A stretch of 64,000 nt of DNA from Pelargonium tetragonum (GCA_036897445.1 JAYMTL010000029.1:62001-126000), one strand, 5' to 3'. Positions 1 to 13,785 are shown, counted from the first letter of the stretch. Numbers and translations: made by a program. The notes: generated from the sequence alone by a model not told the origin.

Positions 1-3000
1 CCTTAGGTTTTTTAAAAGGGTTTACTACTTTGTGTTATTATTATGAGTTTTAGACTACGGGTGGAAACTTACAAAGGTAGAGCTAGGAGCAAGCAAATGC
101 AGTCGAGAAAAAAACTTACAATTATTCTAGTATTGAAGCGAAGACCCCCTTACTTACGTTAACAAAACTGAGTATTTCCTTTTTAATCAGACGAAGAGTC
201 TGCCCCGAAGGCTTAAGGATTTTTATTATATGGCTTTGTTCTTACAAGGATGTTACTAAAGAAAAAGGGGCCTTACTTTTCGTAGCGATATTAAGAAGTA
301 GTACGATGCATTGAAACTGAACAAAAGTTCCTTTTTTATACAATAGCATTACAGGGTCAAAAAACGGGGTCCACGCGAGCTCCTCTTTTTATATAATAAA
401 GATTCCGAATTTATGTAGTTTGAAGAATCCTTTATCTTAGCCCCTATTTCTGGGATATAATCTATTCTTAATCTTAATAAGTTAACATCCTATAGAACTT
501 CCGGAAATCCGTTTGGAAATATAGAGTCTCGTGTTATTTGAAAATAGTGGGAGTATTACAATCACAACGCTAGCTGCTTAACTTCTCGTATATCTTTATA
601 GGCTCAAAAGCCGAAGCCTCTTAAAGGAAATTTGTAGTACTTGAAAATTCTATTAAAAAGCTGTAGTTACTCTTTGTATAAAGTACAAAAATAGAAGAGT
701 AGTATCGGCGTACCTAAATCCAGTTTACTTCTTTAGAATCCAGTATCAAGAACCTCAGATAACCCTTAAGCAACTATAACACTACATTATTAACTCTAAG
801 TACTTTATTCTGAAAAACCAACCTTTTTAAGGATAGCTAACTCATAAATTGCTTATAGAGTCCCTTTAACCAGGAGATCCTTATAGGACTATTTACTTTA
901 ACAAGTGGGTCGGGATTGAATCTAGTCAAGCTTTTATCCAGAAAAAATCTTACTTGATTTTTTAACTCATTCTGGATTGCTTGACCATATCCAAAGGGTA
1001 CAAGTTCTTATTATAAACTGCTTGTTAATGCCCACGAGAGTTTTTATTACTCTTTAATTTCCTAGCGGGCCTCTACCAAAAATTCTAGATTAAAACAATG
1101 TTAATATCCTGATTTGCTTACAAAAGTAAGGTTTTTTGTATGTGTATATAATTGGAACCCTCTATTATAATTATATAAGTTTATCTTTTCCAAAATAAGC
1201 TGAATCTATACATGCTGACTCAGGGTAAGCAGTGTTTATATATAAAGAAATCCTAATAGCAGGGCAAGCTGTCTAAAATCTCAGTACAGAAAGTAACCTA
1301 TTTCGAAGCATATACAAGCCGCTAAATCTGAAAGGGAAGCGCTTTGGATTTTCATTTTCTTGATAAAAAGAAAAGGCATATACTACACGTCTTGAACCCT
1401 TACTCGGTAATTTTTCATTTATCTGTGTTATTAAGAGTTTCTGCCCGATCTAGATATATTTAAGTCTAGAAAAACGTAAAAGAGAAATTTTTAGGAATAG
1501 ACTTTAATCGGGTGTTCTCTAATTATTGTAGTAAAGCAGGGCAGTAACTGTCGACTTATAAAAAAGGAGTTTTGAGATTCTAAATAGTGGAAAAAGAAAG
1601 ACACAAGACTCTAATAAAGTTTGAAGGTTCAAATCCAGTATACCGAAAAAATGACCCAAGCGACTCTGAAAAAACCCTATTAGTATACAGCACTCCTTTA
1701 TATTTAGAAGGGACTCCTTGAGAATTATAACGATCCCTTGTTTTCTTTAAGCCAAAATTGACCCTTTTACCTTAGCTCGCTTTATATACTGACTGATCTT
1801 CTTTTTTCTTATATAAGCAACACGTCGAGAGAAATGAAGTTTTAATAAACTAATATTAAGTTTGAACTTTTCCACGAGCGAGTGACTCTAGTAATTTAAG
1901 TTTAGTCTCGTACTTTTTCTTTTACTTAGTACATAGCTCTAATTCTATTGCTTGGGACTAAGAAACTTCGTTCTCTTTCAAGCTTGGAGTAGCTATACGG
2001 GCCCTTTCCCTATTACTTGAACTAAATTCACTCAGCATACACTTCAATTTTTGCTTATTCAGTAACGTACTATTGAACTTATCTAAAAGAAAGAGAAAAG
2101 AGTTGCTCCTATAAAAGTTGGTTTATGAAAGAAGCATAGGTTAAGCATTAATTTCCTATATACGGGTCGACTAGGCCCTGGAGACACGGGCCCTAACTCT
2201 TTTAACTCATATTGGTGAGGTACAGGGCGGCTTAGTAGGATCACCTATCAGGGAAAGAGTTTGACTACCAAATAGAGTGAAGCAAAAGGACGTATTTTAG
2301 GAAATTTGAGTGCATGGTTAAATTTTTTATTTATAGGGGATAAGTTATAGCAAAATACTCAGGGGACGGGTCAGGGCCCTTTTTTATTGTTTCAAAGGAC
2401 TTCTATAGCGCGGAAATCCCTAAAAAAAGTAGTCTGGATCTGCTAAGGTTTCTCCAAGGAATTTATTCCAAAGGAAGCTCTTGGGTGTTCGCGGTCCTAT
2501 TATATATAGAGATTTCACTGGGTTTAGACTAACAAAACAAAATAGAAAGAATGTAATTCATGTTCATTTATTCATTACCCTCAAATAGAGTTCTCCTTTC
2601 TTTAGTACTTTATAGTACGGGTCTTTTTGGTTTTTTATCAACGGGCCTAAACTCTTCACAAGCCCTTGTGGAACACATAAGTTCAGATTGAAATATAAAG
2701 GACACCCGTTATAAGTCATTAAGTTTTCATCGGTCACTCCAGTTAGTATAAGTAAGTATAAGACTCGCAAAGTAATTCTGGAAACCCGGATATTTGCTTT
2801 ATAAAAGAAGTCCGGTAAGAAATTTGCAGACAAAAAGAAATAATTATCTATATACTGCACAGAAAAGTATAGGAATTGTCAAAACAAAGTCCCAGGATTC
2901 TACTCTTTTGAAGCCTTTCTAAACTTAGGTAATAATGCTATATCTGGGGGGTTATTACGAAGTTCTAGTAAACAAAAGGAGCCCTCTTTAAGAGAGGCTA

Positions 3001-6000
3001 GGAATTTGACGGGTCTGTTAGAGGGTTTTTTCAATCTATTTAGCTAGAAAAGGATCCTAAACTTTTTTTTTAGTAAGACAGGTTGGTAATACAAGGGTTT
3101 TCTAGTTCCAGAACTAAACTTATAAAAGAGGGTAAAATGAAAAAGAAAGATCCTTCAGAAGGGAAGAAATAGAATAAAGTACAAATAGAAGCAATTAAAT
3201 TATATATGAAATATTAACTTAAAAGGCCTAAAGGAAAGGCACCTTAAGTTAAAGGGGTACCTAAACTCAAAATTCTAGATAGGAACTTCAATTAGTTCTT
3301 TAATTATAAAAAATCAATCCCAGAATAAGCTTTTACTCTTTATTAAACAAAGGATTTACAGACAATGGTACTTAGATTCTTAATTAGATCTTAAATGCCA
3401 AATTAAGACTTTACCTTATAGCTGTGCCCTTTATAAGTTTATATCAGCTATTATGTGAGGGAGCTCGAAAGATATCAAAAAGGGCTTTATCTATAGTAAA
3501 AATACTAAAGCTATAACAAGAACTTTACCCTGCGGCATAGCTAAGTACCCTTAACTTAATAAGAATTTTTATTAGACTCCCATTAGGAATAAGAAGAAAT
3601 CTCATACTTAAACAAAGCTCCCATTTCCTTTAGTAAACTCTAGGTACAACACCGACTCCGCATAATACAAGAGGGTTCTTTCAAAAATCTTTTACGTAAT
3701 CTTTCCTTTTCCTTTATAATGAGCTTTTAATTAAAAGCTTATCTGCTTCCTTATACTAGTATGTGCGCGTAGTACTTGAGTACAGGTGTAAAAACAGGAC
3801 TTTTATACTTTTTTGGTTGATACTAGAAAGCTTGAATTTTATGCAATTCTCCGCAGCTAAAGGATATTCGTCTTAGCCTTGCTAAACTAAGGGGGTTCCC
3901 GAGTACTGAATTTATACCTCTCTTGTGAATGTTCCCTGGTGAAATAGAAAAATCTAAACCCTATTCCTAGAGAATTTACTAAGAGTGCCCGTGCAAAACC
4001 CAGGCAATATTCTTCAAGCTAACCAAATACTACAAATGCCCTGGAATACCCTAAACTAAAAGAGGTGCGCCCTTGACTAAGCAGCCTATTTCTCCGCCAG
4101 TTTAATGTGGGCAGCCTAGCTCTAGATAATGCCGCACCGGGCACTTTTGCTTTTTGCAGATCTAAGATAGCTTATAATCCTGTAATTCCGAAAAAGGTTA
4201 TACCCTATATATAGGATATAGGGGCACTAAATATTCTATTGCTAACTCTTCTTAAGTAAGATAGGGGAACCTAAAAACCTACAGCAGCCCTAAAAAAGTG
4301 AAAACCCTCGACATAAAAATAGAAAGGGTATTTATTTATAAATACCTTTCTTTGTTCCTATACAATAAAGTAGTCTATATCTCTATGAGTCACACGGTAT
4401 CAAGAGAATTACGGTGTCAATAGAAAGACTTTTACCTAGATTTTTCGAAAACTTCTTTTATAATTATATAAGGATGCTCTTAGATATATTGTTTGAGGTC
4501 CTACTTGATTTGGTTAAAAAATGCCGCTAAAGGTAGAGAATTTTCTAAACTCTAAACTTAATTAAGGGAAGCGTCCCGATAGTTTAAGCTTTTATCGGCA
4601 ATGTATATTTCTAAAAAGAGGTAAATCCCCACGATTTCTTCGCAATTTCTTTCTTTGAGAGGCCGAGAAAATTATTAAAAATTTCATTCTTTGTTTTCTA
4701 GACTTTATTATCCTCAATATTCTGTTACTAAACCTAAGTAGAACATGGCTTTTATATGCTAAAAGGGTATCTGGCGGGAAAACCCTGGAAGAGGAATTGT
4801 CTTATAAAAAGTAAACCAGTACTTTATTTAACATTGTTAAAAGTTTGCCAGCAAAGTCTTTTTATTACCCTCAACTTTATCCTCGTTTAAGTCTTATAAT
4901 ATTTTATTATAGAGAAATTCCTATAAGGAAGCATATCCTTAAAAAAAGGGAAGCCCCGGTCGAAGCTTTCTTTTCGATTATATATGAACTGCAGACCTTT
5001 TAGTTTAATAGTTTAATAAAGCGTTTTATTTTCCTCTGCATACTCCTGCTTTGTTAAGGAATCCATAAAAACCGAATAGAATGAGAAATTGTATTTAATC
5101 AGTTCGAAAGGGAAGTCCTATTCGCACCTAAGTAAAGGCAGCTAGGATCCCCTCAAGCTACCCGATATAATAAAGAAATAGAACCCGTGTATTGTATTGA
5201 CCCAAGTAACAAGCAGGGAGTACCTTATAGTTTTGAATTTTTGATTACGGAGAGGGGCTCTGCTTTTCGAATATATATATAAATCGCACAAGCTTTTACT
5301 TAGTGTTTGTGGTTTTATCTGCTCAGCTCCTAAATACGTAATACTAAGAATGCTTTTAGTATACAAGCACCCATTCTAAACGATCGCAAATTTTTAATAA
5401 TACGGCACAAAAGGCCCTATTCTCCTTCTCCAATCTCTCTAAAAGCTAAAGCGAGCATATGGATTAATAAGGAATTCTGCCCTAGCCTAGAATGTTTCTA
5501 TCTTATCTGAGACCTCTCCTGCCGTTTACGTATATGCGTTCATTAAAAACAAGGCTTAAAAAGACAGAACCCCCAGTGTGCTGTTACTCTAAAAAAATAG
5601 GATACCCGGGTCATTATCCCGAACTACTTTTAAGGTAAAAGGGTTTTGCGTTTACTAAAAGGAAAAGGACTTTTATTGCGAGAGCTCCTATTTCTTACGT
5701 CCTTTTTGAATGCAAGTCTCTTTTATCGCTTATATAGAATAAAGTTCTTCTATAAAGAGGCTCTCTAGGATCCTACAAAATAGAATATTGTGTTAAACTA
5801 CAAGCTAGACCCAGCCCGTGGATTCACAAAAACCTATATCCTGTGCCAAACCCTGTAAGAAAGCACCTGTGTTCCTTGCAAATAAAACTGAAGTGGAGTA
5901 CTTATATATACTGATAGAATCCCTTTATTCATGTTAAAATAGAATCCAAATTTCAGCTTGAGCTTTACTATATGTGTGGATTATAAAAAACAAAGAGCAC

Positions 6001-9000
6001 AGCAATTAATAAAAACTTTTGACTAATAAAGAACAGGCTTGCTATATAAGTTTTGACTTCAGAAATATAAGAAATAGGACTCCTTTAACTTAAGCCTAAT
6101 CAGTAGCGATGCTTTCTCTTAAGAAATTCTAGGGTACTCTTATTTCCAAATCCTAGCGTAGTATTGAAAACTTTATCTTTCTTATACAAATACAAAAAGG
6201 GGATCCCCGAAGCATTTAGACCAAGATAGTATCTCCTTTTTGGTTATAACCTCCTGAATTCATTCTTTATTAGGATAGAAGTACAGAAACTTTTTATTTA
6301 AGATCTTGCAATTACCTCTTTTTTATAAATATTGTACATGAACTTAACTAGGAACACGAGTTGAACCCAAGAACAACTCTTCCTAATGTCTTTTCTTTAT
6401 CGAGCTTCATTTTGATTATAGTATAGTAGTGGGTTAATACTTGCAAGCTGTAAGTTATTGAAACTACATAAGCTCTCTTTTCAAGCTGCTATGACAGTAA
6501 GCATAACTATATAAGAAAAAAGGAGAAAGTTTGTAAGTCAGAGTTCGGGTCAACCTTATTCATTCAGTAGAACTCTAACTTCAGTAGTATTAGAAAATTC
6601 CTTTAAACTAACACTTGAGCCAGTTATTTTAAAATAAAAACTAGTTTGATATCAGAAGGACCCCTTTCGTTAAGTCATATGCGGGGGGCTCCTGTTAAGT
6701 AAGAAGCGAAGAAAGTTTAACTAAAATACTTGGCATAACTCAACCTATTAAAGCCAGTCCCTCCTTTACCAGCCGAGTGCACAAGTCCTTTTTTTAAGTA
6801 ATCTTGATTAGTTGTACCCATAGGGATTCCCGAATTAGGGTTCCGTTTTATACCTGTTCCGAAAAGGAAAAGTCCTTAACCTAAATTTTATCCTATAGTA
6901 ATGTAGCGACTTTTCCTGCCCTGCCGGGAAGCTCCCCCCTTTTTTAAGACTTCCCTTTGCACAATAAAGATAAAGATTAGAAAACCCTTTCTATTAATTT
7001 CAAAAGTCTAAGGACAACTAATGAAAGCAAATAATACCCAAGTCACTATCTAGAATAGCTTTACCAGTTCAGCTACCCTGTAACTGGATTACCTTGGAAA
7101 GTCTAGTCTCTCCTGTAAAACCAACTAGACTCGGGTTTCTCCTTTTTCTTGTTTGACACTTTTCCTTAATTTCATTCTTAAAGCCTCTCGAAGTAGCTAT
7201 ATTTCCATGCCTTCTATTTTATTTTAGGCCCAGAATCAATCTTTCCCTATTCTTTCTAATTGTCCCTTTCATCACCCGTTATAAATTCCAATAACCTATA
7301 TTAGACCTCCTTGTTTGAAAACCTGGAAGTGTAGTAATTAAACTGTTTATTACATTACTTTTAGAGAAGGGGCTAGTACTAAAACATTACGGTATACTAG
7401 TATCCCACAAGAAGTAAACTAGCTGTTAAGTTAAAGGTATATAACTTTCAAATCACTCTTGGAAAAGAAGCCAGAATTAAGTGTCAAAGCAAAGGTCTAA
7501 GGAGAAAGAAAGAGGAGCTCCAATATGTTAATGGCTTAGTAAAAAGAATGAAAATCAATATACTACCAAGTTCTGAAAGCTTAGAAAGAGTATACGATTC
7601 CAGAATTTAAGAGAATACACCTTTTTAAAAACCAGGGCTAATAGCGGCCGCACTCTTATTCTATTAGTCTATATGTTACCTGTACTTCAAACCGAGCTAA
7701 TTAAAATCACTAGAACTGTATTTTATTTTCTCTATATTGATTGTCCAAATTAGGTGTTTGTTAGAACCTTTTGTGTATCAAATCCAAGTTACCTATAAGC
7801 AACTAAGGTCTCGGTATAACTTTAATTTCAGGTTCTTATCTTGTCTATAATTCCTTAATTTAGGGGCGCTTCTTAAGCTTAAGAGGGTGCTTTTTAAAGT
7901 TACTCTATTTTAACTAGAATATCATAAAGAAGCTCCTTGAGTAGATACATCCTTTTTAGACTGAGAATTTAGAGGCTTATAAAGAGCGCCGACTTGAGAA
8001 ACCCCTAGGGAAGTAAATGGGTACTCTATTTCAATAATTATGACTCACTCAAGTAAAAGTTCTCGTTCATTAGGACCCTTTGGCTAATTACTAAATACCT
8101 TTTTCTTTTTTACCTATAGTGTATATAAGAAATTGACTTTTAACGACATCTCAATTTCCTCTGATTCTAGAATTGATTTGAGGTAAATTCTCTTTTGGGA
8201 ATTGGCAACTCCTGATGGATACCTATTGTTTGTTCCAATCCTCAAGGACTCGTTTCGATTAGGACTCAACTTGATAAAACATTTAGTTAGATTTTCTTGC
8301 TTAGCGTTTTTATATTTTATATCTGGGTTTCGAAATACAGGAAATGGCTCGCTTTAGAATTGGCAGTCTCAAGTGGAAGTCTATTGGTTTCTCTTTTCCA
8401 GGAATCTTTACTTGATAGAACTTATTAGTACTCTTTCCCGAAGCAGAGGAAGACAGGGTGGCAACCACTTCCTTAGTAGACGGATACCCTCTCTATATTT
8501 TCTTACTTTTCTTCTAGTTTAACGGTTGCTAGTTCCTAATTTCAGTATAAACTCTCTTATTGTAAATAAAACTTCGGAAGGATGTACTTTATCTTATTAT
8601 GAGCTCCTTGAATCAAAATCCTGACACCCTTGACAAGTTAAGTCTTAGTCTAAAGTTCCGGGCTCCTTAAGTAAGTTAAATATTTATAGGGGCCTTTTTC
8701 ATGTCATTAAGGTCTTTTTAATATCTTATAAAAATTAGCTAGTTTTGGATTTTTATAGAGTGTGGCTGTTACTGGTTTACAAGATTCTGCAATATTTTAC
8801 AAGTAGAGAGGTCATTAATTAAGGTAATCCTTGACTCACCTTTTAAGTATCTCGCAAGCCTCATTATATAATACAGCATCCTTACGAATTAACTTATGAT
8901 TTAAACCGTCAAAGTCCCGCAAATCGCTTTTAACCGAGCAGACTCTTAGAGCTTTAACTCTTACTTCTGCCAGAAAATCGGGGCTTGTAACTTACGTAGT

Positions 9001-9166
9001 AGTTTGGTATAGGGTCTCTCTATCCCGATTGTTTATTCTTTCACGGGCTTCCTTTTTAAAATCTAGGGTTAGGTAGCGTTTAGACTCTACTTTAAGAAAG
9101 AGATTACATTATTCACAGAGAAAGTCAAAACTTTATATAAGCGATTGGTAAGATCCCCATATAGAA
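1..9166. other. 9.2 kb without a recognisable gene
   Basis: No reading frame on either strand stands out by length, start site or recognisable motif. The longest ATG frame (minus strand, 2564-2860, 98 codons) is of a length expected by chance in AT-rich DNA, and its product is not recognised. One strong hairpin lies at 4322-4350. Short purine/pyrimidine-mirror words of the type GGGANTCCC and AGCTCC are frequent, but no longer repeat was seen. Possible D-arm or T-arm words (75-85, 1625-1645) were not accepted because the rest of a tRNA is missing. Confidence 0.6.
4322..4350. repeat. Strong A/T-rich hairpin
   Basis: The left arm (4322-4335) and right arm (4338-4350) are complementary over 13 pairs with one bulged G and a two-base gap at the tip. 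It could be a transcript end or processing signal, but no gene next to it supports that, and similar imperfect inverted repeats are common in this DNA. Confidence 0.4.
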
Positions 9167-9252
9167 CTAGGATAACTCGAATTGAACCCGCGTATATAAT
9201 CTAAATTTATAATGATTTAACTTTTCATTGCGCACACCCCAAAATAGCCTAG
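9167..9252 (-). tRNA. Class II tRNA-like gene, possibly tRNA-Leu(UAA)
   Basis: On the minus strand, acceptor arms at 9246-9252 and 9167-9173 pair at six of seven positions. The span is 86 nt, the usual length of a class II (Leu or Ser) tRNA. A TTG/CAA pairing gives a short D-stem typical of class II. The variable arm is a five-pair hairpin (9195-9199 with 9207-9211), and the T-loop TTCAATT follows GGG. The anticodon stem (ATGA/TCAT) closes a 9-nt loop around GTTAA; if U33 is at 9220 the anticodon is UAA. The T-stem 3' strand does not pair with the 5' strand, as in other tRNA-like loci here. It may be a real tRNA needing editing or repair, or a decayed copy. Confidence 0.45.
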
Positions 9253-9676
9253 AGAAACTTGTCAAATTGAGGACAGATTTCCAAGGCTATTCTATCTAAG
9301 CTATTGATCCCTCATTTTATCGTGATTGATAACCCTTTTTGTAATGGAGCGGATACTACTCATTTAGTAGGTTTTCAGAATCCTATTTTGAGTTATAGGG
9401 AATTGTGTAATAAAAATAATAGATAGAGTCTCCTGCGGGTATTCCACTGATCGAGAAAATTATGAACTAAGGTTTTTACTGAACAAGGAATAAAACTGGG
9501 TAACTAAGTCAGGACTCCTTAAATCTAGTCTTTTAAGAGGTATTTACAGAAAATAGGATTTCTCTAGGTTAAGTAAGTCTACTAAGAAAGTATATAGCTT
9601 TAAATTCTAGGTTGTAAGAGTTAAGAAAGAGTTTCTAATAGAACTGAGTGTAGGTTTATAGATTTTATAAGATAAT
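9253..9676. other. Short gap without a gene
   Basis: Nothing beyond AT-rich sequence with scattered stops is seen between the class II tRNA-like locus and the small basic ORF at 9677. Confidence 0.5.
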
Positions 9677-9787
9677 ATGAGGGGTTTGGCGAATAAGATA
9701 GGTAAGAAAGATCTCAAGAGTATGACGCCGGGGATGCGGAAACGAGGTATTATGCATAAGAAACAAGTTATTAAAAAGCCGGTATAG
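9677..9787 (+). CDS. 36-codon Lys/Arg-rich ORF, KRGI family
   Basis: ATG at 9677, TAG at 9785. The product is very basic: it begins MRGLANKIGKKDLKSM and continues with MRKRGIMHKKQVIKKPV. It shares the KRGI-x-x-K core with dispersed frames near 27.1, 45.0 and 50.1 kb, mostly with different codons, which argues for coding rather than a plain DNA repeat. The order LKS..P..., KRG(I/V), KKP recalls the N-terminal third of ribosomal protein S12, but Lys-rich peptides give false matches easily and no S12 continuation follows. No ribosome binding site or promoter is evident. It is among the few family members with an ATG start. Function unknown; coding status is an inference. Confidence 0.35.
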   Translation: MRGLANKIGKKDLKSMTPGMRKRGIMHKKQVIKKPV

Positions 9788-11780
9788 GGTAAGTATGTAC
9801 TATCAGGTATATCCCTATTAGGGAGGAATCTCGTACAAAGTATTTACAACGTAAAAGTCTTAAGGAAAGGAGTAGATACTTTCACTTTCTTTAGGGATTC
9901 TAGAAAGACTAATTAGTCAAGGCACAGAAGCAAAGGACTTCTTGTTCCGCTTCCGCTTGTTTTATAGTCTCCAGTAACGAGAGGTTGTTAGGCGATTCTA
10001 GTTACAAAGAAGAAAGCTTTTTTAGGAAGAAAAAGCAAGATACAGAAGTCCGTTATTATAAAAAGCTTTTTTGACTCTCTTTCTCAGTCAGGTTAAAGGG
10101 GGTAGAGTTTCATTTTATTTAAAGGAGTGGTCTAGCTTTTGTAGCATATAGTATGGGATTTTGAACTCTTTAGAAATCCGGGTACTTGGCCTAGGGTCCC
10201 CTTTGTTATAGGGTGTTTCCTAGATTTTTCTGCACTTCCAGGTGGGTTAAGCTTTTGAATCTATTACATTCTAATGTACTCTGTTACCCTGCCCCAGTTT
10301 TTAAGATGAGCTGCGCTTATCAAGCTATACTAACGAGGATTTTCGTAAGAAACTTTATAAAGAAGCATAGCACTCCTTTTCAATCTCGACTTATCAAATA
10401 AATAATAAGAGAAAGTGATACAATGATAGAAGAAATGCAACTAGTTTATACCTATTAAGCAACATCCTATAAACCAACTCCATTTGATTTCCTCCCTCAC
10501 AGGAAGTCCCTTTTTATTTAAGAGGTAGTAATAGCATCACTCTTCTACGGGTTAGTAAGCTCCTCAAGATAGAGCTAATTCTTTAGAGATAAACAGCGGT
10601 AAGTTATTTTAAAAGTCAATCTTTTGCGACGGGTATTAGCACAAACACGATTTACTTTAGAAATATGAAAAATTGACTTTTAAAATTTTTCACGAATAGT
10701 ACTTTTTTTTTGTCTTCGGTTTATAGTATCCCGTGTAAGTTCCTTAGTATAAAAATTGCGCTCTATTGCCTCTAGAAAATCGCAGAAAAACTTAACCTGT
10801 CGCGTTTCTTATGAGCCCCCTTTTACGAGACCCGTTTCTAATATTTTCCTTTTTACTAGTACTGCTTTATAGGTAAAAGCCCTTTTAAGGGGTGTAGGAG
10901 CCCGCTACAAAAATTTGTATGTAGGTACTTTGCTTAGAAATGCTTGGTTTACTTAAGTTATGGCATGCCCTTTACTTAACTAAAGGAAGTATTAGAACCG
11001 CTTTGGTTACAAGCTTTCCTCCTAGTTTTTTACTCTATAATAAGTACAATGCTTTGAATCTAAGTTTCCTTAACTTTCTACTAAAAGGTGTAAGAATATT
11101 CTCAGTTACAGTAAGTCCGCGGTTCGGTAAATAAAAAGATAGTATAGCTTAAAATAGGAGTTTTAGGCTGGTAAGTTCCTGTTAAGAGGTACGGGCCCAG
11201 GATACTTGCGTAATAATTATGGGGGCTCCCTGTTTAGGTAATTCAATTTTTCAGGTCTAGTTTCAGACTCAAAGTTTTTTATAGGAAGTTTTATTAAGAA
11301 AAGCTATGTTATAAGGAGGTTTACCTAAAGTAAAGGGATGATTAGAAGAGAAGTTTGTAAAAAGTTTAAACAGGAATCCTTCAGTGTAGAAGACTCAAAA
11401 CGATTAGTAGTAGAGAAAGCTGAGTCCTTTGAATTACTTTCTTTTTGGTAAGCTATCCTACAGAAACGAATCCTAGTCCCGAGATTGACATAGCAGTCTG
11501 CTTAAGAACTGAGGGTGCCCTTGACAGCACAACAAATTATACAAATACATCTTTGACAGAGCTAATCGCTATACATGGAGGCTCGGTTAGCAAAGCTAGC
11601 TCCAAGGAAATGCCGGAAATAGTATTATAAACTCTAAAATAACTGCCAAATGGAACCTATGAAATTCCCCTTAAACTGAACCAAAATTGAGTCCGGTTCA
11701 GCAGCCATAATACAAACCCTTATCTTAACATCTACAAAAAGTAAGTAATTCTACTTAAAGGGTCACAATAACGAAAACTT
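9788..11780. other. 2 kb without a supportable gene
   Basis: Three plus-strand ATG frames of 61-64 codons (10213-10401, 10940-11134, 11445-11630) are of chance length and their products are not recognised. The 11445 frame has an unusually low Lys content for this window and no family resemblance. No RNA gene was found. Confidence 0.5.
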
Positions 11781-11870
11781 TGACTTGTACAGGACTTGAA
11801 CTTGTGGCCTTTCTATTTATAAAAAGGGTGATTTTAACTCTGCATTGTTATTTTATAAGCTATATTTCTT
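11781..11870 (-). tRNA. Class II tRNA-like locus, possibly tRNA-Leu(UAA)
   Basis: Read on the minus strand, a GTTAAAA stretch could be an anticodon loop with UAA. It is followed by a five-pair variable-arm hairpin (CCTTT/AAAGG) and a T-arm in which ACAAG and CCTGT pair at four of five positions around TTCAAGT. The 3' end would be ACAAGTC-A. A matching 5' acceptor strand (GACTTGT) was not found upstream, the D-arm is unclear, and the anticodon stem pairs only in part. The 3' half (11793-11828) is repeated exactly at 16288-16323. It could be an incomplete or edited tRNA gene, or a relic. Confidence 0.35.
11793..11828 (-). repeat. 36-bp exact repeat, copy 1 (tRNA 3' half)
   Basis: These 36 bases recur without change at 16288-16323; both flanks diverge at the next base. 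The repeat covers the variable arm and the 5' strand and loop of the T-arm of the class II tRNA-like locus. Copy 1 alone has some tRNA context on its 5' side and so looks like the source. Confidence 0.85.
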
Positions 11871-13785
11871 TTTTTCTAGTACACTAACAGCACCCGGTCG
11901 GTATACTAATTTCCCTTAGGGGCTTTTCCACATTTTACAAAGTAAAAAAGGAAGTCTGATACAAAAAGATAAAGCAAGCATAGCTCTAGAATTCCCCTAT
12001 TTCTTTACCTAGACTATTCTAAAGTTTTGTGAGTCAAAGAAAGTTTTATATAGAATCTTTCCCAGGGTCCCGTTTAATTTGTTTTAATTAACTTGGAATT
12101 GTACATTCGTCTTCTTAAGAGGGTCCTTTTAAATACTTTAAAAGCTTTTAGATCCCCTTTACCGATAACAAAAATTTTTTAATTCTTAGTAGAATTCCTA
12201 AAGCAGTCTAAGGGCTGCCTTAGTATTTGACAAGTTTGAGTCCAAGATTATAAAAGGTAGAGAGAGATGTACAGACTTAGTTTTCATTAAATTAATAGAG
12301 TATATCAATATGAAGTTCTAGTTCCTGTGTACAAAGAGGGGCTTAAATATACGAAAAAAATGAAATTAGGATCCGAGGAGTATACTTTGAAAGTTATAAG
12401 GCGCACCTATATACAAGGGAATTCCCACACTCTTACTTGTTTATCAAGTACTTGCTGCTAGCAAGGAGAAGCAAAGTTCAGGACACCTACCTAAAGGGTA
12501 AACTCTTGCGCAGTAAAGGTACCTAATGTTCAGAAGTTTCCTGGTATGCTTAATATTTGCTTGTGGAGATACCAAGCAAGGGGGCTATTCGCAGGCTTTT
12601 TTGAGGATAAAGGAATGGATTGGATTTTCCGCCAGGTTATACGTATTAAGAACGTATCTCGTGTAATTGAGAATGAGCTACTTTAAAGCCTTTCCTTTAG
12701 ATAGAGGGCTTGTATCAATTTATATTAAACAGAGGTTCCGCTTTTACCAGAAGTTCTTTATTTGCCCGCTTTACTTAAGCATATTGGAATTGAACTGAAT
12801 TCTATGCATATTTTCTATCGGGAATAGAGCCCGCTCTAGTTGGGTTTTTTAAGCTCCTATGTATATATTAGGATGTAAAAGCTCTACCCATTTTCACGCA
12901 AGTTCTGCAGGGTTTCTAAAAGGTAATAAACTCTAAATTTTGGATACTGTCTTCGGAATTTTAGTACTACACTAGCGTATTCTCGGGTTATGGAATAACC
13001 TCTTTTACTTTATTGTCCTCCGACCAAGATTCTGCACATTTATGACAAGGAAGAGTTCTCTTATATACCTAGACAGCTTCTGAGATGGTAATATTCCTTT
13101 TAAGTTTACAACAGAGTACTTCTCCAAAGCTTAAAAAGGAAGGGTGTTTTATTATATAGAGTTTTTCTGGGATTTACTTACAATAAGCAGAGTTTCGAAT
13201 TTGCAGTTGAGCTCCTTTTTATTAAAGAGAAGCTTGCGCTATCTAATCTATAGGATACAAATAGAAGTCTCTACTATCATTAAGGCAAAGCAAAGGGAGA
13301 GCGGGACAATCTAAAAAAGTTCGACGCCTGGGGAAAAGAAACATATCGGATCGGAGCTTTTACTTTGCTTTAAACTAAAAGACTTACACAACCAAAAGGG
13401 GCTTCGTTCCTACTCCCTTGTATTAAAGCTTGCTATATCTGAATGATCCCCTTTGGAGTCTTAAAGCCTGAATAAAGACTTTATTGTAAAATTGTGTAAA
13501 TACCCCTTGAGATAAATTACAAGTCCATAAAGGGGGAGTTCATGATACGAAAAAAGGAGTCTTCCGGAAAAGGGGTATGCTTCCGCCCATAGAGTATAGC
13601 GCCGATATAAGCTTCTTCCTTTTAGTCGAAATACGATAAACCACATCCTGTTTATTTTTAGAAATACCTAGGCGTGCTCTTTGGAATATCAATTTCTTTC
13701 CGGCCCTTACATTTGCTATTTTAATGCTAGAATAAAGTAGAACAAAAAGAGTTCAGGATTAGAAATGAAATTAGACTTAATATGC
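11871..13785. other. 1.9 kb without a gene
   Basis: Only chance-length frames are present (for example minus strand 13461-13646, 61 codons). A GGTAGAGC word on the minus strand near 12884 resembles a D-arm but has no T-arm at the right distance. Confidence 0.5.

Noticed and set aside
1600-1660. tRNA-like T-arm AAGGTTCAAATCCAGTATACC
   Set aside because: No D-arm, anticodon arm or pairing acceptor strand upstream.
3001-3020. AGGAATTTGACGGG, like the SSU rRNA AAAGGAATTGACGGGGG
   Set aside because: An extra T and no neighbouring SSU sequence; one chance hit of this quality is expected.
11695-11725. CAGCAGCCATAATACA, like the SSU rRNA 530 loop
   Set aside because: Lacks the GCGG core and is not flanked by other rRNA elements.
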